Positions 41,270-50,714 of a DNA stretch of 64,000 nt are shown here, piece after piece. Location: NCBI RefSeq assembly GCF_034313845.1, contig NZ_JAVIWN010000001.1; one strand, 5' to 3'. Under the pieces are notes generated by a model. It made no database searches and was not told where the DNA came from. It saw only the letters and a program-made list of their open reading frames with translations. The stretch comes from Actimicrobium sp034313845. GTDB taxonomy: Bacteria > Pseudomonadota > Gammaproteobacteria > Burkholderiales > Burkholderiaceae_D. Made by a program: the position numbers and the translations under genes. Each line of letters opens with the position of its first letter. Positions within the stretch are counted from its first letter, which is position 1.

Positions 41270-41839
41270 TCATCGCGTGCTGAGACCATCAAATGAAATG
41301 CCCTGGGTGTAGCCGCTAATCTCGGCCGTTGCCGCCATGCCACCGTCGCATTTGGCCAGGCAGAGTTCGCGGCCATCCCAGGCCACGCCTTGACGGAACG
41401 ACTGCAGCGTTGCCAGGGCATACATGAACTCGGGCAACAGTGCCGGATCCTTGATGCTGACCAGCAAGGCGTTGTTGCTGGTGTTGACCGCAACGAGGAC
41501 GGCCGAATTATTTTTTGCCATGATGTTGGCGGCGCTCTTGTAGTCGGCTGCCTGGAGTGGCTTCTTGTCGAGCAACGGCGCGATCTTGTTGGCTTCGGTG
41601 CTTTTGATGTCGCGCGTGATGGCGGTAATGAAGAGTGCACTCTGGTTCGCCGCCATCACGCACAGCACGACTGCGGCAACAAACAGCAACGGCGCGATCA
41701 GCGAAAAATTCTGCAATGCCGCGTTCAGGAAGGGGCCGACATGGTTGGCTGGCTTGCCGAACGCATGCGCGCGTGGCAGGTGGCGACGTTCCGATGCGTC
41801 GTCCGGATTCACGGGCTGGGAAGAAAATGGATTTTTCAT
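41270..41839 (-). CDS. Pilus-operon membrane protein, 189 residues, unknown
   Basis: A basic, cytoplasmic-looking N-terminus (about 45 residues), one membrane helix (LIAPLLFVAAVVLCVMAANQ), and a periplasmic domain with two cysteines near the end (ELCLAKCDGG). I do not recognise the family. Topology resembles inner-membrane alignment proteins of pilus systems. It ends 35 bp before the foldase gene and starts 3 bp after the previous gene. Confidence 0.7.
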   Translation of the reverse strand: MKNPFSSQPVNPDDASERRHLPRAHAFGKPANHVGPFLNAALQNFSLIAPLLFVAAVVLCVMAANQSALFITAITRDIKSTEANKIAPLLDKKPLQAADYKSAANIMAKNNSAVLVAVNTSNNALLVSIKDPALLPEFMYALATLQSFRQGVAWDGRELCLAKCDGGMAATAEISGYTQGISFDGLSTR

Positions 41840-41842
41840 TGG

Positions 41843-42766
41843 TCAGCGCGGTACGACGACCGGTTTGTTTTTCAGGCCACGCGCCGCGGGAAGCGTGCCA
41901 GGCAAGGACACCCCTTGTGCGATGCGGATCAGGTTGTCGTCGCTGGTCTGGTCGGCGACGACGCGCGAGCCAAGTGCATCGATGTAGTCCCTGGTGATCC
42001 AGGCCGGCATCATCAGAATAAATTTTTCATCGCCATTCTTGACCTTGTACTCGTCGATCCAGCCGCCGGCACGCACCACCAGCGCCGAGACTTTCTGCAT
42101 CCGCGCGAGTTGCTGTGATAGCGGCGACACGAAGTCAATCCGGGTGACCGCGTTATTGATGGCTTTCATGTGGGCCTGGCTGGACTTGTCGGCCGAGGCA
42201 TTGAGTACCGAGACGCCGATGGCTGCGCCCACGTACAGCAGCAGCGCAATGGCGGCGACGACCAATGAATACCGGCTGGCGCTAAGCGAAATCCCGTCGG
42301 CGATGCGACGGTAAGCAGCAGGAATAGATTCCATGGCCCAGGCTTCGTCGTCTTCGACCAGATACACGGCCTGCTCGCTTTGTCCGGCCAGCCAGTCGGC
42401 CATGACTTCGGGGGTGTTGGCGATCAGGCGAATGTGATCGCGGATTTTTTCGACTGCCACCGACAGGCTGACATCAGGCAAGAAATAAATCCCGTCGCCG
42501 CGATGTTGCGGATGGCCCGGCATGGCCGCTGCCAGTGGCGTGCTGAAGGCGGGGATGGACGCGAAGGCGCTCGATGCCGCGGCAAAGTAATAGACCGCGC
42601 TGTTGTCGCGATCGACTGCCACCAGAAAATGTAGGCGCGCCGTACCCAGCACATCTTGTGCCACCATGAAAACGCTCTTGTCGATGTCGCCACTGTGCAG
42701 CGGGATCACGCCGGCAATCATGCCGGCATACGCGTTTTCGAACTGGACGGGACTGAGTTTGGCCAT
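41843..42766 (-). CDS. PilO-like pilus accessory membrane protein
   Basis: A 307-residue bitopic protein: an N-terminal cytoplasmic domain of about 170 residues, one helix (SLVVAAIALLLYVGAAIGV), then a periplasmic domain with coil (LSQQLARMQKVSALVVRAGG). This topology and gene position, beside the platform and ATPase genes, recall PilO2/PilO accessory proteins of IVb pili (R64 type). Family membership is by topology and context only. Confidence 0.6.
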   Translation of the reverse strand: MAKLSPVQFENAYAGMIAGVIPLHSGDIDKSVFMVAQDVLGTARLHFLVAVDRDNSAVYYFAAASSAFASIPAFSTPLAAAMPGHPQHRGDGIYFLPDVSLSVAVEKIRDHIRLIANTPEVMADWLAGQSEQAVYLVEDDEAWAMESIPAAYRRIADGISLSASRYSLVVAAIALLLYVGAAIGVSVLNASADKSSQAHMKAINNAVTRIDFVSPLSQQLARMQKVSALVVRAGGWIDEYKVKNGDEKFILMMPAWITRDYIDALGSRVVADQTSDDNLIRIAQGVSLPGTLPAARGLKNKPVVVPR

Positions 42767-42779
42767 GGTATCGGCTGTC

Positions 42780-44030
42780 CTATAACGAAGTCATCGAGGC
42801 CAGGCTGCCCTCGCTCTGGATCAGGGCAACAAAAAGTGCAATCAGTACGGCCACCAGCGAAAAGGCGAGCGTGGCAATGAATGAAAACACCTGGAATTTT
42901 TTGGCTGCGCGTTGCGCGAAAACCTCTCTGCGTTCGGCGATGACTTCAAAAGCGCGCGCCAGCTGGTGGCGGTCGGTGTGCGAACGGATCAAGGTGCGCT
43001 CGGAGTTTTCCAGCGGCGTTTGCGCCAGGGCGTGGGCGATGTCTTCGCCGTCTTCGATGCGCCGGACCGCGCCGCGCCAGTAGCCCAGCACGCGCGGCAC
43101 CCGCGAGGCTTTTTCGGCAATCGCAAACGAGACGATCAAGTCGACCCCGCCGCGGATCAGCGAGACCGCCACCTTGGTGCTGTTGGCCAGTGCGCCGTGC
43201 AGGACGATGTCCTTGACTTGCGGGATGCACAGGATAATGTCGTCGACTTTCTTGCGGAAATCGCTGCTGCCGTTGAGATAGCCCCAGGTACATACGGCGG
43301 CAAATACGACCAGTCCCAGCGATACCAGCAGCATCAGGTCATTGGCGAAATAGGCCACCGCAATGCCACGCTTGATGCTGGCGATTTTTTCGGGCGCGGT
43401 GTTCTCGCTGATTTCCTTTTCGATGGCGGGCAGTACGGCAACCCGGTTGCCGATCAAAGACAAGACCGAGAACGCCACTTCGATGGCAGTAAAAATGGCC
43501 GTGCCCATCAGGATTTTCAGGGTGCCGGCACGGGCCTGGTAATAGTCGATGGCCGTGTTGATGGCGCTCGACAGCGTGCCGGTTTTTTCACCGGCTTCGA
43601 GAATGGCCAGCGTAGTCTGGTCAAAGAATCCCAGCGCTTCCATCGCATCAAGGAAGCTGCCGCCGCCATCAAGGATCAGGTTGGCAAAATTGAGGCGCTG
43701 GCGCTGCGGACCATTCTCGGCATCGATCACCAGCTTGAGCGCGCGGCCGGCACTCAGACCGGCCTGTGTGTTGAAATAAATCGCCAGCAGGAATTGCTGC
43801 TTATAGTCGCGTGATACCGGATTGAGCCAGTTCATGGCCGGCTTGATGATGCGGATATCGATCGGTACGCCACCTGTTTTGCGCACGTCATGCACGATCT
43901 GTTCGCGGCTGGTGGCGACCATGATGCGGTTATGCCGGAAGTGCTTGCGCGCACTGCGGTCGCGCACGGCATCGGCATCATCGGCAAATGGCAGCAAGTA
44001 AGTCACGCTGAAATTTTTCAGGGTCTCCAT
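42780..44030 (-). CDS. GspF/PilC-type pilus inner-membrane platform protein
   Basis: A 416-residue protein with two GspF domains: YKQQFLLAIYFNTQAGLSAG and AILEAGEKTGTLSSAINTAI in the first, then the weaker LIRGGVDLIVSFAIAEKASR in the second. Membrane helices include MLLVSLGLVVFAAVCTWGYL and a C-terminal SFIATLAFSLVAVLIALFVA. It forms the inner-membrane base on which the ATPase acts. The ATG at 44030 follows the ATPase stop after one base, so translation is probably coupled. Confidence 0.88.
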   Translation of the reverse strand: METLKNFSVTYLLPFADDADAVRDRSARKHFRHNRIMVATSREQIVHDVRKTGGVPIDIRIIKPAMNWLNPVSRDYKQQFLLAIYFNTQAGLSAGRALKLVIDAENGPQRQRLNFANLILDGGGSFLDAMEALGFFDQTTLAILEAGEKTGTLSSAINTAIDYYQARAGTLKILMGTAIFTAIEVAFSVLSLIGNRVAVLPAIEKEISENTAPEKIASIKRGIAVAYFANDLMLLVSLGLVVFAAVCTWGYLNGSSDFRKKVDDIILCIPQVKDIVLHGALANSTKVAVSLIRGGVDLIVSFAIAEKASRVPRVLGYWRGAVRRIEDGEDIAHALAQTPLENSERTLIRSHTDRHQLARAFEVIAERREVFAQRAAKKFQVFSFIATLAFSLVAVLIALFVALIQSEGSLASMTSL

Positions 44031-44031
44031 G

Positions 44032-45747
44032 TCAGAAGCCCGCCCGGATCGATTGCGTGACGGTCTCGGCATCAATCACATGGCATTCGAGCAGCTGCGC
44101 CATGACCTGATGCTTGTCGATATGCGTGACCTGTTCCATCGCAAACACGGCCTGGAAGTTGTGGATTGACTCGAACAGCAGGCGCGTGATGTCGAGGCGC
44201 AGCGTGTCGGTGTTCGGTATCACCACGGTTTCGTGGATCGCGACCCGGCCGCGATAACCGGTCTGGCTGCATGCCGCACAGCCGGCACGGCGCAGAAAGC
44301 GCGCATGCCCATGAAAGGTGAGACCCAGCGTGTCGTTGAGTTCGACGGCGGATTCGCTGTCGATCTCGCTGGCGCAACTGCACAGTTTGGGGATCAGTCC
44401 CTGGTTGACCACCACTCTGAGCTGGTTAGCCAGAATGTAGAGTGCCTCCTGCTTGTTGGCCGGATCGCAGAAAGACAGCACCCGCTCGAACGTCTGGGCG
44501 ACATCTTTCGCATGGACGGTCGCCAGCACCAGATGGCCGGATTCGGCAAACTTGAGCGCGGCCCGCATCGTGTCGTTGTCACGGATTTCACCGAGGATCA
44601 GTACGTCGGGATCTTGTCGCAACACCGAACGTTCCAGGTCGACCGATTTTTCATTGAGCAACTGGTTCAGCTGGATCTGGCGTGCAAACGGCAGGATGTA
44701 CTCGACCGGCTCCTCGACGGTGATCACATTGATGCGATCGCGGCCAAAGTTCTGTGCCAGTGCATAGAGCGTGGTGGTCTTGCCGGAACCGGTCGGGCCG
44801 GAGATGAGCACCAGCCCACCGGTCTTGCCGCGCACATCAGCGAGCTGGCGAAATAGCTCGTTCATTTGCAACTGATACGGAAACAGCGCATCGAGCCCGA
44901 TCATCGAGGACGGATCAAGCACCCGGATGGCGATGGTTTCACCGCCGGCGATCGGTTGCGTGGCGACGCGGAATTCGACGCCGGTACCGGCATCGGCGAG
45001 GGATAACCGGCCGTCCTGGGCACGCCGGGTATCCGAGGCATCCATGCCCGATTCGTTCTTGATACGCGAAAACAGCGCGGCCATGGTCCGTTCCGGCACC
45101 AGATGCGTGGGCCTGAGCGAGCCGTCGACGCGATAGCTGATCCATGCATTCGGGTCGCGTAATTTGTCCAGATGGATGTCCGACGCGCGCAAGAGGATGG
45201 CTTCTGACAGCATCGCATCGAGCGCTTGCTTGAGTAGCAAGCCATTAATCTCCTCGCTGCGCAGTCGCAGGGCGATGGATTCAAAGCTGTGGGAGGCGCT
45301 GTAAATGCTATCGAGCGAGCGGCGGATATCGCCCATATCGGTGGGCTCGATACGCAGATTCGTTACTTTTACTTCGCAGGCATCCATCAAGGTGCGGCGG
45401 GCATTCTCGGACAGAATGCGTGCGGCTTTCAATTGCAGCACACCGCTCTCTACCTGAACCGGAAAAACGCTATGTAACTTGCACAGTCCGAGCGGGAGCA
45501 ATTGCCGGAACAGGAGCGACTCGCTTTCGCCATCAAGTCGTTTGACTGCAAAGCCAATTTGCGTCTTGCTGGCAAACTTGTTACGCACAATGATTTCGGC
45601 GAGCAATGCTTGTTGACCGCTTTCACGGGTTGATTTTTGCTGGCGCAGGCACACGTCGAGTTGTTGCACGGTGATCACGCCCGTCGTCACCAGAAAGGCA
45701 CCGATCTGGCTTTGCAGGCTGTTGTCAGGAGGCCGGGTGGCGTTCAT
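44032..45747 (-). CDS. GspE/PilB-type pilus assembly ATPase
   Basis: A 571-residue cytoplasmic hexameric ATPase that powers fibre assembly. An N-terminal MshE-like domain is followed by the ATPase core: Walker A GPTGSGKTTT (about 313), Asp box (VITVEEPVEY), Walker B DPDVLILGEIRD (about 378), and His box (LVLATVHAKD). Late cysteine pairs (LCSCASE and GCAACSQTGYRGR) fit the zinc-binding C-terminal domain of GspE. No retraction ATPase of PilT type is present in the operon. GGGGAA precedes the ATG at 45747. Confidence 0.93.
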   Translation of the reverse strand: MNATRPPDNSLQSQIGAFLVTTGVITVQQLDVCLRQQKSTRESGQQALLAEIIVRNKFASKTQIGFAVKRLDGESESLLFRQLLPLGLCKLHSVFPVQVESGVLQLKAARILSENARRTLMDACEVKVTNLRIEPTDMGDIRRSLDSIYSASHSFESIALRLRSEEINGLLLKQALDAMLSEAILLRASDIHLDKLRDPNAWISYRVDGSLRPTHLVPERTMAALFSRIKNESGMDASDTRRAQDGRLSLADAGTGVEFRVATQPIAGGETIAIRVLDPSSMIGLDALFPYQLQMNELFRQLADVRGKTGGLVLISGPTGSGKTTTLYALAQNFGRDRINVITVEEPVEYILPFARQIQLNQLLNEKSVDLERSVLRQDPDVLILGEIRDNDTMRAALKFAESGHLVLATVHAKDVAQTFERVLSFCDPANKQEALYILANQLRVVVNQGLIPKLCSCASEIDSESAVELNDTLGLTFHGHARFLRRAGCAACSQTGYRGRVAIHETVVIPNTDTLRLDITRLLFESIHNFQAVFAMEQVTHIDKHQVMAQLLECHVIDAETVTQSIRAGF

Positions 45748-45763
45748 GGTCGCGTTCCCCGGT

Positions 45764-46576
45764 TCACTGCAACGGTGCCGGCGAGGCGGCCAGTGATTGC
45801 TGATTCGGGTTCTGGTTCTGGTTTTGATTATCCGTAAGCGGAGCCGATGCACTGCGAGCCTTGACCTCGACGGAGATGCTGCGCTTGTAAAGCGGATCGG
45901 GACGCTCCAGTACGATGGCAGGCTGGGCCGGATTGCCGGAGGTTTCCAGTTCGCCGACAAACACGATGGGAAAGCGCTTGCCGGATTTCAGTTCTGCGCC
46001 GCTGTTATCGGCGACGTGGTAAATCACGACTTGCCGGTTGCTTACCCGGGCAAAGAGGCTGCCCACATTGCCGGTGGCATCGAACGATTCGCCATCCGTA
46101 ATCATCAGTGCATCATTGCGCGTTGTCATTGCGGCGGCTTGCGTAGCGAGCGGCAGCGGTGCCATGCTCATGCCGACTGCGGGCATGGCCTGCCCGGTCG
46201 TGAGCTGACGCTGTGCTGCCGAACGGCGCAATACCGCTTGCTTGCCGACGATGGCCGACACATAGAATCCGGCAAAGCGGTCTTTTTGTTCGTTCAGTTC
46301 GCGTGTGAGGGGATTATCAACGGTGGTGCCTGGCGCACCCGGAACAATCGGATAGGGTGCTGACTCGGAAGTGCGTGCGTAGCCTGCGGCAGGGACTGAG
46401 GCAGGCAGAGGCGTCATGTCTGCTGCGGCAGGGTTGGTCAGGCCATGCGGACGGATCAGGGGATTGGGAATTTGCAATTGCGCAAAGGCGTTGATGCTGG
46501 TGCAGACACCGGTCGCCAGCAACCCCAGCAGCGCCAAATTCCGACAGGCCCGAGCGGTCAATATACCTGGATGCAT
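45764..46576 (-). CDS. Periplasmic first protein of the pilus operon (PilP position)
   Basis: A 270-residue protein with signal peptide (LALLGLLATGVCTSINAFAQ), a proline-rich linker, a middle helical part (LNEQKDRFAGFYVSAIVGKQ), and a C-terminal beta-rich segment (KRFPIVFVGELETSGN) before an Asn/Gln run (DNQNQNQNPNQQ). Position just before the ATPase parallels PilP of R64-type IVb pili, but I see no family motif. AAGGAG is well spaced to the ATG at 46576; a GTG at 46582 is too close to it. Confidence 0.7.
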   Translation of the reverse strand: MHPGILTARACRNLALLGLLATGVCTSINAFAQLQIPNPLIRPHGLTNPAAADMTPLPASVPAAGYARTSESAPYPIVPGAPGTTVDNPLTRELNEQKDRFAGFYVSAIVGKQAVLRRSAAQRQLTTGQAMPAVGMSMAPLPLATQAAAMTTRNDALMITDGESFDATGNVGSLFARVSNRQVVIYHVADNSGAELKSGKRFPIVFVGELETSGNPAQPAIVLERPDPLYKRSISVEVKARSASAPLTDNQNQNQNPNQQSLAASPAPLQ

Positions 46577-46861
46577 CGTCACTCCTTTTGCGGGGCCGCT
46601 GCCAGCAGAAGAGCGCTGGTAGCGTAATCAAAAGTCACTTAAGTGATTCGATGATAACCATTAGTCCATATCAATGACAGTACTTTCAAGCAATTTTGTT
46701 GTTTGGAAACTATAAGTTCCATTGGCAGATGAAATTTTTTATCAATTCATCCTCGGGAAGCCAAGGCCCTGATTGATGCCGTAGCGAGGAGCATTGTGGA
46801 CGAGCACAGCGTGACAATAAGCGTGCGGCGCATCAATAGGGCATCAAGTCTTGTCGCTACG
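46577..46861 (-). promoter_or_regulatory. Likely pilus-operon promoter region with TCACTTAAGTGA palindrome
   Basis: This AT-rich gap precedes the first pilus gene. A perfect 12-bp palindrome at 46635-46646 lies about 60 bp before the start codon and could be an operator. No confident -35/-10 pair was found. Confidence 0.4.
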
Positions 46862-47050
46862 TGTAGCGGCTTGCAATCGAAAATGGTCCAGCTCGCAGTC
46901 AGCGCTGTTTTGAGCTCAGACTAATTGCGACTCACCGGCGGCTCGTGCTCACATTATTTGCAAATCAGCTCATGCACTTTGCGACCAGCTTGCAATTAGC
47001 CGCCGCCAGCTCACGCTCTTTGCGGCTGAACGAAATACTAAATGTAGTGG
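46862..47050 (+). repeat. 189-bp island-flanking inverted repeat, left copy
   Basis: It runs from TGTAGCGGCTTGCAATCG to CTAAATGTAGTGG and aligns without gaps to the reverse complement of 57795-57983, about 158 of 189 bases identical by hand count. Inside it, CTCACATTATTTGCAAATCA, CTCATGCACTTTGCGACCA and CTCACGCTCTTTGCGGCTGA are three related 20-mers, like transposase-binding arrays. Confidence 0.88.
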
Positions 47051-47081
47051 TTCGAAGGTCTCGCATTGACTTTTGATAAAG

Positions 47082-47453
47082 GCAATAAAACGAAGGCTAG
47101 CCGAATACCAGCAGGTTGATGCGCTCTTGCCGCCTGGCTTCATGGTCAGCTACAACATCTCAATTGTTACCACCGTGGATTTGCGCAGTGGCTTTACACG
47201 CCACCGGAACGCGCTCTGGCAAGATTTTTAGCGCGACTGGCGGGAAATTCATTTCAACGAGGGTATTGAACCCCCATCCTGGGTCATTGGCGATCAGGTT
47301 CTCGCTGCTGGCGCAACGGGAAACCTGTTTAATTCCGCGATCACCGGCGACGCGAATCTAGTCATCTACACTGACGCGTTGAATGGCGCAGATGCCATCA
47401 ACGCTTATGATCCGAACAACGATCTTCCGAAGAACACGTTGTCTTGGGAGTAG
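47082..47453 (+). pseudogene. Broken RES-domain toxin gene fragment
   Basis: The plus-strand frame reads RLAEYQQVDALLPPGFMVSY, VDLRSGFTRHRNALWQDF, an in-frame TAG at 47229-47231, then RDWREIHFNEGIEPPSWVIG, NLFNSAITGDANLVIYTDAL and YDPNNDLPKNTLSWE before the stop. This matches the C-terminal two thirds of RES-domain proteins, the NAD-degrading toxins of Xre-RES pairs. The 5' part, the start codon and any antitoxin gene are missing, so it is a remnant. It begins just inside the left 189-bp repeat. Confidence 0.75.
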
Positions 47454-47496
47454 GTCCACTAATAGCGATATATGTCGTTTGTTTAAAAATACCACG

Positions 47497-49048
47497 TTAG
47501 GTGTAGCCCGCTGCATTCGCTTCCGAGTAGTCGATCAGGATGGAAAAATGGCCGTGCTCTGCCACGATCACAGGTTTGTTGGCATGTGAACGTATAAAAT
47601 TTCGCACTTGGTCCCCCGTTTGAATGCCGGGGTCTTCAAAACGTTTAGGACCTAACGGATTGTTCATCGCATACATGTCCAATATGACAGACTTAAAATC
47701 GAGCCAGGGATATCCTGAAGAATTTGGATCTGGCTGTACCCATGGACGGGTATAGATAATCCCTTCCCTTGCACCAAGCTGATTCATCAGTTCAACGACG
47801 TGCGCTGTTGTACCCTCTTCGTTGTAGTTCTCATCAAATAGTGCATCGACCGTAGTTGGGCTAAAGCCTGCTTTGAGCAGCATGGCATGTGCAATTTTCT
47901 TGAGTGCCGTTTCACCGGGCTGGCCCGGATCATCGTCGTCTTCACCAACCGCCTTTAATCGGCTGACATTGCCTAAAAACATGGGGTCTACTAGCTTCAA
48001 CTCATTGCCACCCATCCGGGGTTGCAAATCAGTCATGAAGCCACGAATGCCTTTTCCAGAGCTTCCGGCACCGAAAACAGGGTTGATCATCTGCATCATC
48101 ATCTGCTCCACGATAGTGGCTTCTTCGCTAAAATCTCCCTCCAGCGCACGAATGCGTTCCGCGATTTTTTGGGCCGCTTGCTCAGTGTGATCAAGGCCAT
48201 TGGGTGATTGGACGGCTTGCTCCATTAGTACGGAAACAAATGCCGCCCGCCACCAGCTTCCACCATCGTCAGTAAACAGTTGCCGTTGTATATTCATCCC
48301 CTCACTCGGTCCTAAAAGTAAATGATCCGCTCTCTCCATGTCAATTTGATCATTGGTATATCTGGTTCGCAGAGGCGGGTTAATCGGGCCATCTTGAATC
48401 AGGGCACCATCGAATTTGGTGGAACTGCCTGCCTCAACAATTTCACTCGGCGAGATATCTTTCGATTGTTCTGTTTGACTGTGACCTTGCATCGCGGCGG
48501 GATGAAAGAAAATATCTTCAGCAACATCTGCTGACTGTTCGAGTAGATTATGTTCCGGCATTTCGATGGGAGCAAAAGAACGGCCGTCAGCACTATGGGG
48601 CAACACCGGATCTGCCAAGTCCGTTATTGGCGTGTTGATTTCCACTTTCTCGCTGTTATCTTGTATCGGCAACGCGGTCACGTTGCTTGGGCGGTCGGAG
48701 GTTTGACTGTCCTCTTTAAGTCGCGGCGAGCCCAAATCTCTTGCATTACTGATTGTTTGCCCTAGCCAGCCCGGTGCCGAGGCACGGCGCAATGGCTTAG
48801 TCACGTTGAGCGGTGTGATTCGTGCATCGGCCGCCATTTTGTCCAGTAAAGCCGTTCGCAACGATGCAAGCTGTTCCATCGAATGGACATAACCAGGCCC
48901 ACGTCGCATCCTCTGCGCGTCAATTTCCTCTTCAAGCACGACATCCAGCGTATCTTCCGTCACCAGACCGTTCTCAATGAGATGGCATATGTTGTGGTAG
49001 CTTATCAACGTTGCATTGCGTCCCGAACCTGCCCGACTCAGGATGAGC
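47497..49048 (-). pseudogene. Tyrosine-phosphatase-like effector gene, C-terminal part after IS66
   Basis: This piece joins in frame to 51579-52407 once the IS66 and one target copy are removed. It starts with the phosphatase loop LSRAGSGRNATLISY, in which the C-x5-R Cys is Ser, followed by the helix and RRGPGYVHSMEQLASL, as in PTP domains. After an acidic, disordered linker comes a C-terminal domain with DDGGSWWRAAFVSVLMEQ and AEHGHFSILID, faintly like OTU-type cysteine proteases but with Ser where Cys is expected. A TTG at 49008 could start a shorter product, without support. Joined length would be 790 residues. Effector function is inference. Confidence 0.75.
49041..49048. repeat. IS66 target-site duplication, left
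   Basis: GGATGAGC, identical to 51579-51586 on the other side of the element. Confidence 0.95.
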
Positions 49049-49104
49049 GTAAGCGCCTCACGAGCAACGTCTTGACCAATTTTGCTTCGTAGTAAATGCA
49101 GGAT

Positions 49105-50685
49105 TTAGCGCGAAGCGGTGCCAAGCTGGTCGGCGACATTCCAAGGCAGCAGATCATTGATTTGATTGATGGGATAGTCGGCAATGTGCGTGAGCACATG
49201 GCGCAGGTAGGCTTCCGGATCGATGCCGTTCAGTTTTGCGGTGCCGATTAGCGCGTACATGGCGGCGGCGCGCTCGCCGCCGCTATCGGCACCCACGAAC
49301 AAGAAATTTTTGCGTCCCAGAGCAACGCCGCGCAGAGCACGTTCAGCCGCATTGTTGTCGATCTCGGCGATACCGTGATCGCAGTACAGCAGCAATGCCT
49401 GCCATTGGTTGAGCGCGTAATTGATGGCTTTGGTCGTGTCGGACTTGGCCGACAAGGTCGGCAAGCGCGCACGCAGCCAAGCTTCGAAGTCCACCAGTAG
49501 CGGCAACGTCTTAGACTGCCGGACCTGCCGACGAATATCCGGCGGCTTGCCGCGCAGCGGTTCCTCAATCTCGTACAGCTCACCGATCCGGTGCAGCACC
49601 TCGGTGGTAAACGTCGTTGGATGAACGACATGGAGATCATGGAATTTACGCCGGGTGTGCGCCCAGCAAGCGGCTTCCTGCACCCGTCCGGTATCGTAAA
49701 TGGCATTGAAGCCTGCGTAGGCATCGGCTTGCAGAATGCCGTGAAATCCGGCGAGATGGGTTTGCGGGTGGATGCCCTTGCGGTCCGGCGTGTAGGCAAA
49801 CCAGACCGCTGGCGGGACCGTCGAGGCCGAGCTACGATCATCTCGCACATAGGTCCAGAGCCGGCCAGTCTTGGTCTGGCCGTGACCCGCAGCGAGTACA
49901 GGCACCGTCGTGTCATCGGCGTGCAGTTTGATACCGGCCATCACATGGTTGCGCAGTGCTTCCACCAGGGGTGCCATCAATGCGCTGCAGGCACCGACCC
50001 AGCGTCCCATGCTGGAACGGTCGATCTCGACACCCTGCCGGGCATAGATCACCGACTGCCGATACAACGGTTGATGATCGGCGAATTTCGCCACCAGGAT
50101 ATGCGCGAGCAAACCGGGTCCGGCTACGCCGCGCAGAATCGGCCGGCTCGCTGCCGGCACTTGCACGATGCGGTCACAGCAGGCGCAGGCTTTCTTGCGC
50201 CGGATATGGCGGATCACTTTGAAGGCTGAATTGAGGATTTCTAGCTGTTCGGAGACATCCTCACCAAGTGATTTGAGATGACCGCCGCAATCCGGACAGG
50301 CGGTCTCGGACGGCTCCAGAATGCGCTCCTCGCGGGGCAGTTCGGGCGGCAAGGCGTGTCGTACCGGACCCTTGGGCTCGGTAGCTGGGCCGGTTGCCGG
50401 CGTCACGACAGGTGGAAGTGGCAGTGAATCGACGACACCTTCTTCGGCCAGCAAGTCCTCTAGCCGGCACTCCAGTTTCGCGATCTGCCGATCGATCTTC
50501 TCGGACTTGCGGCCGAATTGCATGCGCTGTAATTTGGCAATGAGCAACTTGAGCTGTTCGACTTCAACGGCATGCGACGCCATGACCAACGTCATTTGAT
50601 CCATCGCCGCCTGCTGCGCACGCACCATCGCCTTGAGGGCGTCGATGTCGTCGGGCAGGGGCGAGGGAATGGGCAGGTTCGGCAT
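49105..50685 (-). CDS. tnpC: IS66 transposase TnpC
   Basis: A 526-residue transposase with an N-terminal coil, a zinc-finger-like part (ACPDCGGHLKSLG and KKACACCDR), the DDE core (KLHADDTTVPVL, LQADAYAGFNAIYD, AEIDNNAAERALRGVALGRK), and the family ending GGERAAAMYALIGTAKLNG. It catalyses cut or copy of the element and appears intact. Its stop codon is followed in the same frame by the interrupted host gene. Confidence 0.95.
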   Translation of the reverse strand: MPNLPIPSPLPDDIDALKAMVRAQQAAMDQMTLVMASHAVEVEQLKLLIAKLQRMQFGRKSEKIDRQIAKLECRLEDLLAEEGVVDSLPLPPVVTPATGPATEPKGPVRHALPPELPREERILEPSETACPDCGGHLKSLGEDVSEQLEILNSAFKVIRHIRRKKACACCDRIVQVPAASRPILRGVAGPGLLAHILVAKFADHQPLYRQSVIYARQGVEIDRSSMGRWVGACSALMAPLVEALRNHVMAGIKLHADDTTVPVLAAGHGQTKTGRLWTYVRDDRSSASTVPPAVWFAYTPDRKGIHPQTHLAGFHGILQADAYAGFNAIYDTGRVQEAACWAHTRRKFHDLHVVHPTTFTTEVLHRIGELYEIEEPLRGKPPDIRRQVRQSKTLPLLVDFEAWLRARLPTLSAKSDTTKAINYALNQWQALLLYCDHGIAEIDNNAAERALRGVALGRKNFLFVGADSGGERAAAMYALIGTAKLNGIDPEAYLRHVLTHIADYPINQINDLLPWNVADQLGTASR

Positions 50686-50714
50686 GCACGGAGTTTACGC
50701 AAGTCCGTTGATGT

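Noticed and set aside
47497..49008. The 503-codon frame as an independent gene starting at TTG 49008
   Set aside because: The frame continues upstream through the phosphatase loop to the IS66 end, and joins in frame to the piece on the other side.
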